15,120 nt of DNA. Origin: an uncultured Bacteroidales bacterium (GTDB lineage Bacteria > Bacteroidota > Bacteroidia > Bacteroidales > Bacteroidaceae). This document shows positions 1-7,389 of the stretch, piece by piece; position 1 is the first letter of the stretch; each line of letters starts with the position of its first letter. The notes under the pieces were generated by a model. That model was given only the letters and a program-made list of their open reading frames with translations, did no database searches and had not been told where the DNA came from. A program made the position numbers and the translations under genes. The DNA is taken from assembly GCA_902803195.1 (NCBI GenBank), contig CADCOX010000346.1:1-15120 (forward strand). The letters run 5' to 3'.

Positions 1-942
1 CGCTTCGAGGGGCAGTGCGTGTTCTTCCTCGGTGCGAGCGATACGACGAAATGGAATAAAAAGTGGGAAGGTCTGCGCCGACGCAAGCCCCACACTTGGG
101 TGCAGATGGACAACCGCACGGAGTATGACCTCATGGCCGGTCGCCTGGGTGAAATTCCAGAGTTTTATGTACGGCTCAATTTCCCCTATCCCCGCTGGAT
201 AAAGCCATATACCTACTATCAGGTTCACAACGCCCCGTTGCGTGATACAACCTATTTATCGCCGCGCCTGCTCGTTGATGGTACCCATTTGATGGACCAA
301 ATCACAGTCCGCACTCGCCATGGAGGCCTGCGCCACGTAGACCTGTCCAAACCCGCCTATGTCATCGATGCCTATCAGGCTCACAATGAGACTTTGGATG
401 CCGGCCTTTTCTACAGCTATTACAACACTATCAGCGGTATAACAGGTGTGAAGATCGCGGATATGGGGATGTCGCGTCACTACACAAGTAAGCGCTATCT
501 GGACGGTAAGCCTGAAAGCTATTGGTATGGCCCGCTGGATCGTTTGCGCTTTGGCCTGCTCACTTATCTCGATAAATACTATATTTACACCGACTACTCG
601 CCCCGACGCGAGGGCGACCAGCGCTACGAGCAGAGCAACCAACCTGAAGTCATCGTCGATATCCATCGCTTCAAAGATGGTTCGCAGCGTGTCACCTATC
701 GCGACCGCCGTTACATCCTCGATGGGTTTGCTTTCCAAGAGGATTTCTACCACCCCGATTACCAGCGAAACCCGCCTGCCGAGGGGCAGAAAGACTATCG
801 CCGTACACTCTATTGGAATCCCGAATTGAAGCTGGATGCCAGCGGAAAAGCCCATGTGAGCCTCTACAATAATTCCCAAACCACGAAGATTGCTATCGAT
901 GCCGCTGGCCAAACAGCTGAAGGTGGACTGCTGTATGAATAA
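1..942 (+). CDS. C-terminal part of a large Bacteroidota exported protein (carboxypeptidase-regulatory / macroglobulin-like type)
   Basis: The frame is open from base 1 to a TAA at 940-942, giving 313 residues. The first in-frame GTG (19) is only an internal codon, so this gene is cut by the window edge. The visible part is rich in Tyr, Trp and Arg, looks beta-rich, and has no membrane segment. Near residues 265-300 it has a DYRRTLYWNPELKLD stretch followed by a Gly/Asn-containing strand pair and a short C-terminal tail. From memory this closing pattern (DYRRTLYWNP, then YNN, then an IxxxGxT-like strand) is typical of very large Bacteroidales cell-envelope proteins with macroglobulin-like or TonB-plug-like domains. 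Those domains would lie upstream and cannot be seen here, so the family call is tentative. It converges on rodA; the gap between the two stops is 321 bases. The role is unknown. Confidence 0.6.
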   Translation, partial: RFEGQCVFFLGASDTTKWNKKWEGLRRRKPHTWVQMDNRTEYDLMAGRLGEIPEFYVRLNFPYPRWIKPYTYYQVHNAPLRDTTYLSPRLLVDGTHLMDQITVRTRHGGLRHVDLSKPAYVIDAYQAHNETLDAGLFYSYYNTISGITGVKIADMGMSRHYTSKRYLDGKPESYWYGPLDRLRFGLLTYLDKYYIYTDYSPRREGDQRYEQSNQPEVIVDIHRFKDGSQRVTYRDRRYILDGFAFQEDFYHPDYQRNPPAEGQKDYRRTLYWNPELKLDASGKAHVSLYNNSQTTKIAIDAAGQTAEGGLLYE

Positions 943-1035
943 GGCGCTGAGAAGGTTCTGAAAAGGGACATCCGCGTTGCTGCGTGAAAGCTTCATCCAA
1001 GGACGCCACTCTCCCCTTCACCCACGGCCACTGTT

Positions 1036-1055
1036 CCCCTCCCATCTGGGAGGGG
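1036..1055. repeat. GC-rich palindrome, possible bidirectional hairpin
   Basis: CCCCTCCCA at 1036-1044 pairs perfectly with TGGGAGGGG at 1047-1055 across a 2-base centre. It lies between two converging genes, where a two-way transcription terminator would be expected. However, there is no T-run directly after the stem on either strand, so calling it a terminator is inference. The CCTCCC/GGGAGG composition resembles the small hairpins in the purH-mreB gap (7266-7376), so it may be a member of a dispersed intergenic element. Confidence 0.5.
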
Positions 1056-1106
1056 ATAACGATATGACTGCCGAAAACGGCCATAGCGGGCATTGCCATC
1101 ACGCAT

Positions 1107-1260
1107 GCGAACGGACGCAAAGGCTTGAGCGAACGGTCGCAAAGGCTTGAGCGAACGGTCGCAAAGGGCGATGCGAACGGTCGCAAAGGCTTGAGCGAAC
1201 GGTCGCAAAGGCTTGAGCGAACGGACGCAAAGGCTTGAGCGAACGGTCGCAGCCGTTCAA
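1107..1260. repeat. 22-bp tandem repeat (minisatellite), about 6.5 copies
   Basis: Head-to-tail units start at 1107, 1129, 1151, 1173, 1195, 1217 and 1239. Each unit reads GCGAACGGWCGC followed by AAAGGCTTGA. The W position is A in the first and sixth copies and T in the others. Copy three ends in GGGCGAT instead of GGCTTGA, and the last copy decays after GCGAACGGTCGCA. Units carrying T contain a GCGA...TCGC pair around ACGG, so each could form a 4-bp mini-hairpin. The array ends 3 bases before the stop codon of rodA (1264). There are no unique spacers, so it is not a CRISPR. Confidence 0.93.
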
Positions 1261-1263
1261 GCC

Positions 1264-2823
1264 TCAACGCTGGAAACGCGAGCGGCCTGCATCGATACGC
1301 AAGAAGATGAACAGGAGCAGCGTGAAGCCCCAAAGCGAGCTGCCGCCATAGCTGAAGAAAGGCAGCGGGATGCCGATGACTGGCATGAGGCCAAGCACCA
1401 TTCCGACGTTGATGAGCAGGTGGAAGAAGAAGATGGAGAAGGCGCAATAGCCGTAGACACGGCCAAAGGCGTAGGGTTGCCGCTCAGCCACTACGATGAG
1501 GCGCCATAGCAGCAACAAGAACAGGACGAGTACAGCAGCCGAGCCAATAAAGCCCTGCTCCTCACCCACAGTGCAGAAGATGAAGTCGGTCTCCTGCTCG
1601 GGCACGTACTTCAACTTGGTCTGCGTGCCATTGAGAAAGCCCTTGCCTTCGAGACCACCGGAACCGATGGCTATCTTTGCTTGAATGACGTTATAGCCTA
1701 CACCATTGGGATCGTCACGAAGGCCAAGCAGCACTTGAATACGCTTCTGCTGGTGCTCTGCCAGATGGTCGACCAAGACATTGGCCGAGAAGAAAGTAGC
1801 CAGCGAGCCGAGGGCGAAGAGGCCGATGTAGACGTAGCGATAGAGATGGTTGGAGAAGCCCAGCCAGACGAGGCGCAGGATGAGCATCAGGCACACGGCA
1901 AAGAGCACGGGAGTGATGTCAAAGACGTATGAGGAAAAACGCTCGTGAGAGAAAATGAGGTAGGCAATAGCGATGATAGCGAGCATCGAACCGAGCGATG
2001 CGAAGATGGTCTCGAGGAGGGAGCGATGATATACTAAGCGTGCAGCACGGCTCTCAGCTGCCGTCTCGCCAAGGAGTGCAGCAGGGCGGCAGTAGACGAT
2101 AATCATGCCGATGACAAAGACCACAATCATCAGCATGACGGCGATAGCTCCCAGGCTAGTAGCACCCCCAAGTACACGCTCGTCGGCAAAACGCAGACCC
2201 ACGACGACATAGGCCACAGCAGCGATGCCCGTGAAAAGGATGCTGCCCGGCATGCCCTCGCGGTAGAGCATCAGGAAGAGGCTGAAATAGACAAGCGCTG
2301 AACCCGTCTCCTTCTGCATAACAATGAGTACCATCGGCAACATCATCAACGCGACGCAGATGGCGAGATTCTTCCACGAGCCCTGCAGCTTGAAGCCATA
2401 GGAACTCATGAACTTAGCCAACGCAAGGGCAGTAGCAAACTTGGCAAACTCGGCACTCTGAAAGCTGAAGGGGCCTATCTTAATCCACGAGAGGGAGCCC
2501 TTGATGTCATGGGCAAGAAAAGGCGTGACGAACAACAGCACGACGAGTCCGCCGTAGATGAGGTAGGCAAAGGTGTCGAAGATGCGGTCATCGAGCAACA
2601 ATATGATGGCACCGAGGACGATAGACGAGCCAATCCAGACGAGCTGCATACCCGTTCGAGTGTCGAAGGAAGCCAGCGAGAGGAGGTCGCGCGGCTGCCC
2701 ATACTCATAGCAAGCACCGCAGATACTCATCCAGCCCATGGCCAGGAGAAGCACATAGACGATGATAGTGAACCAGTCGATGCTGGCGAAAATGCTCTTG
2801 GGTTTATCTTGCATAGCTACCAT
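1264..2823 (-). CDS. rodA: RodA, SEDS-family peptidoglycan glycosyltransferase
   Basis: Polytopic inner-membrane enzyme of 519 residues that polymerises lipid II into glycan strands during side-wall growth, working with PBP2. The SEDS signature is clear. VPEQETDFIFCTVGEEQG (407-424) contains the TDF aspartate D413, the conserved catalytic Asp of the family, and PLPFFSYGGSSL (486-497) is the conserved C-terminal block. About ten hydrophobic segments can be read. It is much longer than the E. coli protein (370), largely because of extra residues at about 215-350, including added hydrophobic stretches between the two conserved halves. The start overlaps the 3' end of mrdA by 20 bases if the ATG at 2823 is used, or 11 bases with the ATG at 2814 (residue 4); the sequence does not decide. 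The overlap implies co-transcription and coupled translation with PBP2, its partner. Confidence 0.95.
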   Translation of the reverse strand: MVAMQDKPKSIFASIDWFTIIVYVLLLAMGWMSICGACYEYGQPRDLLSLASFDTRTGMQLVWIGSSIVLGAIILLLDDRIFDTFAYLIYGGLVVLLFVTPFLAHDIKGSLSWIKIGPFSFQSAEFAKFATALALAKFMSSYGFKLQGSWKNLAICVALMMLPMVLIVMQKETGSALVYFSLFLMLYREGMPGSILFTGIAAVAYVVVGLRFADERVLGGATSLGAIAVMLMIVVFVIGMIIVYCRPAALLGETAAESRAARLVYHRSLLETIFASLGSMLAIIAIAYLIFSHERFSSYVFDITPVLFAVCLMLILRLVWLGFSNHLYRYVYIGLFALGSLATFFSANVLVDHLAEHQQKRIQVLLGLRDDPNGVGYNVIQAKIAIGSGGLEGKGFLNGTQTKLKYVPEQETDFIFCTVGEEQGFIGSAAVLVLFLLLLWRLIVVAERQPYAFGRVYGYCAFSIFFFHLLINVGMVLGLMPVIGIPLPFFSYGGSSLWGFTLLLFIFLRIDAGRSRFQR

Positions 2824-4642
2824 AATCTATTCGTCTGTTGGCAAAGACGTCTGCTTTACGTTGACTGGCCTCAGAGAGATGACCGTTGATAAACTGCTCC
2901 ATCATGAGCGCTCCGATGGGGACACCGAAGTGGGCGCCGTAGCCGCCGTTCTCGACATAGACGGCGATGGCAATCTTGGGATTGTCGCGCGGCGCAAAGC
3001 CCATGAAGGCGGAGTGGTCGTAGCCGCGGTTCTGCGCCGTTCCCGTCTTACCGCAGACGACATACTGAGAGGTGGCTGCGCCTCGGCACGTTCCAGAGGT
3101 GACGGCGCGTGCCATACCCTCGACGACGGTCTCGTAGTGCACCCGCGACACCTTGGTGAAGCGCTTCTGGTGGTAAATAGACGCGATGGTGTCGTCCTGC
3201 ACCTCCTTGACGACGTGCGGGGTGATGAACCAGCCGCGATTGGCGATGGTAGCGCCGAGGTTGGCAATCTGCAGGGGTGTAAGCGTCACTTCAGCCTGAC
3301 CGATGGCGATATGGATGACCGTCAGCGCATTCCACGACTGGTGGTAGTGATCGTCGTAGTAGTCGGCATTCGGGATCATGCCACGTGCCTCGCTTGGCAG
3401 ATCGACACCCAATCGGTAGCCAAAGCCCATGCTGACCATATAGTTCTTCCATGTGGTCATGGCTTCCTGCGTAGAGCGGTATTGACTACGGTTGTTGAGC
3501 ATGTGATAGAGTCCCCAGCAGAAATAGGAGTTGCATGACGTCGCAATTGCAGGCACAAGGGGCAGCGGTGAACCATGAGGGTGGCAGCGGACGGTAAGGC
3601 GTCCGTAGTGGAAGCCGCGAGAACAAGGGAACGGAGTCTTCGGTTGGATGATACCCTCCTGAAGGAAGGTGAGCGCCTGCGAGGTCTTGAACGTAGAGCC
3701 TGGGGGGAAGGTGCCCATGGTGGCACGATTGAGCAGGGGTTTCATCCGGTCACGCGAGAGTTCCTTGTGTTTCTTGCCGCGCTGACGGCCGACCATCGTA
3801 CGTGGGTCGAACGTAGGCGAACTTACCATGCAAAGAATCTCGCCGGTCGACGGTTCGATGGCGACAATGCTGCCCAGCTTGCCTTGCATCAGGCGCTCTC
3901 CTAACTTCTGAAGTTCAAGGTCGATGCTAAGCGTGAGGTTCCTACCCGGAACAGGCTTCTGGTCGTAGCGACCATCCTGATAGCGCCCCTTAATGCGCCC
4001 ATGGACATCGCGCAGCAGAATCTCGGAACCCTTCACACCACGCAACTGCCGTTCGTAACTACGTTCAACGCCCTGCTTGCCGATGTAGTCGCCCGAACGG
4101 TAGTAGTCGTCGGCATCGATGTCGGCCTGATTGACCTCGCCGACATCACCAAGGAGATGGGCAGCGTAAGGGAAGCTGTACTGACGGATGCTGCGCTTCT
4201 GGGCATAGAAACCGCGGAAATGGAAGAGCTTCTCCTGAAAGCTGCTAAACTCCTCCATCGACAGCTGGTTCATGAACACCTGCTGAGTATAAGGCGAATA
4301 GCCTTTCGTATTCTTAATCTCTGTCATGCGCCGCTCGTACCACTCGGGAGTGATGCCGAGGCTGCGGCAGAGGTCGGCCGTGTCCACGCCCACCTGCTCC
4401 TGCATGATCACCATGACATCGTAAGCAGGCTGGTTATAGACAAGGAGTTTGCCGTTGCGGTCGGTGATAGCGCCTCGAGCAGGAAACTGGATGCGACGCA
4501 TGAGCGCATTGGAGTCGGCTCGCGCACGGTAGTCGTCGGACAACAACTGCAGCGAGAACAATCGCAAGACATAGACGGCTACTACCACAAAAGCGGCGAA
4601 GCCTAAAACGTATTTGCGATATGTGAGATTGGAGTCAGACAT
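2804..4642 (-). CDS. mrdA: Penicillin-binding protein 2, elongation-specific transpeptidase
   Basis: Class B PBP of 612 residues that cross-links peptidoglycan in the elongasome. A single N-terminal membrane anchor lies at about residues 11-34, followed by the periplasmic dimerisation domain, which includes the typical RGAITDRNGKLLVYN block at 56-70. The transpeptidase domain holds all three penicilloyl-serine motifs: STFK (S316-K319), SCN (369-371) and KTG (532-534). The length is usual for the family. The ATG at 4642 gives a short cytoplasmic tail before the anchor and is the natural start. The gene follows mreD after a 180-base repeat-rich gap and overlaps rodA at its 3' end. The usual pairing of PBP2 with RodA supports the call. 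Confidence 0.97.
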   Translation of the reverse strand: MSDSNLTYRKYVLGFAAFVVVAVYVLRLFSLQLLSDDYRARADSNALMRRIQFPARGAITDRNGKLLVYNQPAYDVMVIMQEQVGVDTADLCRSLGITPEWYERRMTEIKNTKGYSPYTQQVFMNQLSMEEFSSFQEKLFHFRGFYAQKRSIRQYSFPYAAHLLGDVGEVNQADIDADDYYRSGDYIGKQGVERSYERQLRGVKGSEILLRDVHGRIKGRYQDGRYDQKPVPGRNLTLSIDLELQKLGERLMQGKLGSIVAIEPSTGEILCMVSSPTFDPRTMVGRQRGKKHKELSRDRMKPLLNRATMGTFPPGSTFKTSQALTFLQEGIIQPKTPFPCSRGFHYGRLTVRCHPHGSPLPLVPAIATSCNSYFCWGLYHMLNNRSQYRSTQEAMTTWKNYMVSMGFGYRLGVDLPSEARGMIPNADYYDDHYHQSWNALTVIHIAIGQAEVTLTPLQIANLGATIANRGWFITPHVVKEVQDDTIASIYHQKRFTKVSRVHYETVVEGMARAVTSGTCRGAATSQYVVCGKTGTAQNRGYDHSAFMGFAPRDNPKIAIAVYVENGGYGAHFGVPIGALMMEQFINGHLSEASQRKADVFANRRIDYGSYAR

Positions 4643-4822
4643 GAAAACGGGAACCGATAACGAGAACGAGAACGATAACGATAAAGAAAACGAGAACGAG
4701 AACGAGCGCTCGGCGCGCAGCGACGCTTCAGACTTGAAGAACGATAACGATGACGATGACGATAACGAAAATGAACGGTAACGTTAACGAAAACTATTGC
4801 TGAGATGGAATCGGGGTGAAAA
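4643..4822. repeat. AACGAN hexamer arrays flanking a GC-rich core, between mreD and mrdA
   Basis: On the plus strand, hexamers AACGAG and AACGAT run almost without break through about 4659-4706. Then comes a GC-rich block at 4707-4740 that starts CGCTCGGCGCGCAGCGACGC and ends with a CTTGAAGA. Imperfect AACGAT/GACGAT units continue to about 4796. The core recurs at 15018-15052. In the direction of transcription this is the mrdA leader. I see no TAnnTTTG promoter box and no convincing coding frame; the frame through it gives an Arg/Tyr/Ser periodic peptide typical of translated microsatellite. Confidence 0.85.
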
Positions 4823-5344
4823 TTAAGCCTTCGTTTTCTCTTTCCTGCCGCCACGGACGCTTTCGATGACGAGGATAATCAGCATCGTGAGCGCCCAACT
4901 CGAACCGAAGGTGATGGCCAAATCGCGGAGATGGAAGAAATTGAACGACAACAACAGGAAATAGACCGACATGAAGATGAAGGTCAGGAACAGAGCATAG
5001 CGGACGTATCCCCAGAAACCCAGCATCGCGAAGCTGGCTTGTTCATCCTCTATCGCGTCCTTAGGCGCCATACGCCGAAGGATAAGCGGTTGCACAAAAG
5101 CCGTCAGCGTCATGGCAGCAGCCCCGACACCTGGTGTGAGCGAAACAACATCGCAGAGCAGACCACAGACGAATCCCCATAAGAGAATGCCCCAACGCTG
5201 GGTTCCCAACGGGAACAGCAGCAACAGATAAACGAAAGGCAAAGGCGTCGCGTAGCCCAAAATGTGAATGTAGTTAAACACCATCATCTGGGCTGCTACG
5301 AGAGCCACCGTCCAAAGGAGCCGTTGTAGGAAAGTGATAATCAT
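4823..5344 (-). CDS. mreD: MreD, rod shape-determining membrane protein
   Basis: Small integral membrane protein of 173 residues with about five hydrophobic helices, at roughly 5-25, 33-50, 52-72, 76-92 and 110-160. It includes the family-typical pattern of an Asn/Tyr-containing first helix and a GxxxGLLCDVVSLTPG loop (57-72). MreD sits in the inner membrane with MreC and is needed for rod shape; its biochemical activity is not defined. The C-terminus is short and basic (GGRKEKTKA), a cytoplasmic tail. It starts 16 bases after the mreC stop and is followed by the repeat-rich gap before mrdA. Sequence conservation in this family is low, so much of the confidence comes from gene order and topology. 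Confidence 0.92.
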   Translation of the reverse strand: MIITFLQRLLWTVALVAAQMMVFNYIHILGYATPLPFVYLLLLFPLGTQRWGILLWGFVCGLLCDVVSLTPGVGAAAMTLTAFVQPLILRRMAPKDAIEDEQASFAMLGFWGYVRYALFLTFIFMSVYFLLLSFNFFHLRDLAITFGSSWALTMLIILVIESVRGGRKEKTKA

Positions 5345-5360
5345 TCGACTGTAATGCTGT

Positions 5361-6215
5361 TTATTGCTTCATGAGCGAATCGGCCTTCTGCTCGAGCTCA
5401 CGCACCTCAGGCTGGAATTGCTGCGCAAGGACATAGACGTCGTGCAGACGCGAGAAATCCATCGCCAAATGCACGCGCAGCTTGTAGCTCAGTCCGTCGT
5501 CGCTATTGCCTACGGCGTCGACCTTGCCCACGAACAGGCCCGACGGGAAAACTGAACTGAAGCCGCTCGTCTCGACAATATCGCCAATCTTGAAGCGGGC
5601 ATGGCGAGGGATATCGTCGAGCTGGACATAAAGCGGACTGCCACCGTTCCACGTCAGATAGCCAAAGAACTGCGAGTCACGCAGACGGCAGCTGATGCGC
5701 GAATGGCTGTTGAGCAGCGGCAACACGATGGAGTAATGCTCTGAGGTCATATAGACGATGCCCACGATGCCCGTTCCGCAGACGACGCCCATCTCAGGTT
5801 TCACGCCGTCGACTGAGCCTGCAGAGATCGTAATCAGGTTGTTGCGACGGACGATATTGTTCGTGACAACCTTGGCCGGGATGAGTTTGATGCCCTCCAT
5901 ACGATCGGCCTGCAGGCGTTCAGTAATCGTTGAGTCGTGCGTTAACTCGGCCAGCTGACTGCTCACCCGACCATAGTTGTACTCCAGAATAAGGTTGCGG
6001 CGCGTAAGGTCCTCGTTGACGCTGCCGAGCGTCACGTAGCGCAATGCTTCCTGCTCCCACGCATCCACCTTTCCGACCACGTTGTTGGCTGTCGTCAGCC
6101 ATACACTATTCTGATAACGATTGAACTGAAAGAGCAGCATGAGACTGAGCCCTTCCAGTACAATAAATATCATCCAATGGTAGTACTTGGCTATGAATTC
6201 AAGGAGCGCACGCAT
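5361..6215 (-). CDS. mreC: MreC, periplasmic rod-shape scaffold protein
   Basis: Bitopic protein of 284 residues. A short cytoplasmic N-terminus is followed by one membrane helix at about 13-32, a helical, probably coiled-coil region at about 60-98 that would mediate dimerisation, and then the two beta-barrel-like halves of the MreC core. Core landmarks include the AKVVTNNIVRRNNLITISAGSxDG stretch (about 113-136), the GVVCGTGIVGIV turn, and the GDIVETSGFSSVFPSGLFVGKV segment towards the end. MreC binds PBP2 and links it to MreB and MreD. It starts 7 bases after the mreB stop and ends 16 bases before mreD, so the three form one translational unit. The Glu/Lys-rich C-terminal tail is short. Confidence 0.96.
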   Translation of the reverse strand: MRALLEFIAKYYHWMIFIVLEGLSLMLLFQFNRYQNSVWLTTANNVVGKVDAWEQEALRYVTLGSVNEDLTRRNLILEYNYGRVSSQLAELTHDSTITERLQADRMEGIKLIPAKVVTNNIVRRNNLITISAGSVDGVKPEMGVVCGTGIVGIVYMTSEHYSIVLPLLNSHSRISCRLRDSQFFGYLTWNGGSPLYVQLDDIPRHARFKIGDIVETSGFSSVFPSGLFVGKVDAVGNSDDGLSYKLRVHLAMDFSRLHDVYVLAQQFQPEVRELEQKADSLMKQ

Positions 6216-6222
6216 CGGGATG

Positions 6223-7242
6223 CTACATCAGGAACGAGAAGTTGTGGATATTCTTCAACGCGACACCAGTACCCTTTGCGACGCTGTGGAGTGGATCCTC
6301 CGCAATATGGAAAGGAATATTGATCTTGTCGGTCAGACGCTTGTCCAAGCCACGCAACAAAGCGCCACCACCCGTCAGGTAGATGCCGTTGTGCACGATA
6401 TCGGCATAGAGCTCAGGGGGCGTCTCCTCGAGTGCGTTGAGGACTGCGGTCTCGATCTTGGCAATCGTCTTCTCGAGGCAGTGAGCAATCTCCTGATAGC
6501 ACACGGGCACCTCCATAGGAAGAGCCGTGATGCGGTTAGGTCCATGTACGACATAGTCCTCGGGAGCATTCTCGCCAAGGTCGGTGAGGGCGGCGCCTAC
6601 ATTAATCTTGATGCGCTCGGCCATGCGCTCACTGACGCGCACGTTATGCTGACGGCTCATATACTCCTGGATGTCGGCTGTAAGGTCATCGCCAGCGGTG
6701 CGAAGGCTCTTGTCAGCGACAATACCACCGAGTGAGATGACAGCAATCTCAGTGCTACCTCCACCTATATCCACAATCATATTACCCTGAGGAGCAACAA
6801 CATCCAGTCCGATACCGATGGCAGCAGCCATGGGCTCGTAGATCAGGTAGACCTCACGTCCACCAGCATGCTCAGCGGAGTCGCGCACGGCACGCAGTTC
6901 GACCTCAGTCGAACCCGAGGGTACGCCTATCACCATACGCAGTGAGGGCGTGAAGATATGGCTGCCTGTATGAACCATTTTGATCAGCCCACGCATCATC
7001 TGCTCGCAAGCGTTGAAGTCGGCGATTACACCGTCGCGGAGCGGACGGATTGTCTTGATGCCTGCATGCACTTTTTCGTACATGAGTTTGGCTTTCTCGC
7101 CTACAGCTATCATCTTCTCAGTATGACGGTCCAGCGCAACTACCGAAGGCTCGTCCACCACGATCTTTCCATCAGCAATGATGATGGTGTTGGCGGTGCC
7201 GAGGTCCATCGCAATCTCTTTTGTGAAAGAAAATAATCCCAT
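6223..7242 (-). CDS. mreB: MreB, actin-like rod-shape protein
   Basis: Cytoplasmic actin homologue of 339 residues that forms membrane-bound filaments and steers the elongasome. The actin-fold nucleotide motifs are in order: phosphate-1 MDLGTANTIII (12-22), EPMAAAIGIGLDV (136-148), phosphate-2 DIGGGSTEIAVI (158-169) and the adenosine motif LTGGGALLRGLD (289-300). The ATG at 7242 gives the family N-terminus MGLFSFTKEIAMDLG. The frame could extend three codons to a TTG at 7251, but that adds no homologous residues and no ribosome-binding signal, so I reject it. It is the first gene of mreBCD. The upstream 147-base gap carries an inverted repeat, and I found no TAnnTTTG promoter box in it, so the gene may be read from a promoter further upstream. 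Confidence 0.97.
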   Translation of the reverse strand: MGLFSFTKEIAMDLGTANTIIIADGKIVVDEPSVVALDRHTEKMIAVGEKAKLMYEKVHAGIKTIRPLRDGVIADFNACEQMMRGLIKMVHTGSHIFTPSLRMVIGVPSGSTEVELRAVRDSAEHAGGREVYLIYEPMAAAIGIGLDVVAPQGNMIVDIGGGSTEIAVISLGGIVADKSLRTAGDDLTADIQEYMSRQHNVRVSERMAERIKINVGAALTDLGENAPEDYVVHGPNRITALPMEVPVCYQEIAHCLEKTIAKIETAVLNALEETPPELYADIVHNGIYLTGGGALLRGLDKRLTDKINIPFHIAEDPLHSVAKGTGVALKNIHNFSFLM

Positions 7243-7263
7243 AACAATCAAAAGAAAGGAGCC

Positions 7264-7380
7264 ACTCCCGCCCTCCCTTGTAGGAAGGGAGCAGATTCCT
7301 TGTGCTATTAAATTAACTTGTTTATCATTCCTAAAGTTGGCAGACGGCCTCCCACTCCCTACAAGGGAGGGCGGGATGAG
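7264..7380. repeat. MITE-like inverted repeat in the purH-mreB gap
   Basis: The 19 bases at 7266-7284 (TCCCGCCCTCCCTTGTAGG) recur exactly as the reverse complement at 7358-7376, with 73 bases between. Each arm also contains its own small hairpin (CTCCCTT...AAGGGAG and CTCCCT...AGGGAG). The centre is AT-rich. There is no reading frame, and I could not identify a flanking target duplication. It could be a small non-autonomous element, a paired repeat of the REP type, or a structured mreB leader. It fills most of the 147 bases between the purH stop and the mreB start. Confidence 0.75.
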
Positions 7381-7389
7381 GGCCCTCTG

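Larger units (their letters stand above)
943..1263. other. Convergent intergenic region filled with repeats
   Basis: This is the 321-base gap between two genes whose 3' ends face each other. It holds a short GC-rich palindrome (1036-1055) and a 22-bp tandem array (1107-1260), listed separately. Reading frames crossing it on the minus strand are open only because the repeat unit lacks stop codons; their translations are Arg/Leu/Ser-rich and periodic. I see no RNA gene and no promoter box here. Confidence 0.7.

Noticed and set aside
1107..1260. CRISPR array
   Set aside because: The units are contiguous with no unique spacers, are 22 bases long, and no cas genes are nearby.
893..1447. Minus-strand reading frame of 184 codons across the 22-bp repeats
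   Set aside because: It overlaps the ends of two real genes, and its centre is translated tandem repeat (periodic RPFAxxFA/CDRS peptides). It is open only because the unit has no stop codons.
4603..4854. Small Arg/Tyr-rich protein between mreD and mrdA
   Set aside because: The peptide is the translation of AACGAN hexamers, and it overlaps both mreD and mrdA with no start context or homology.
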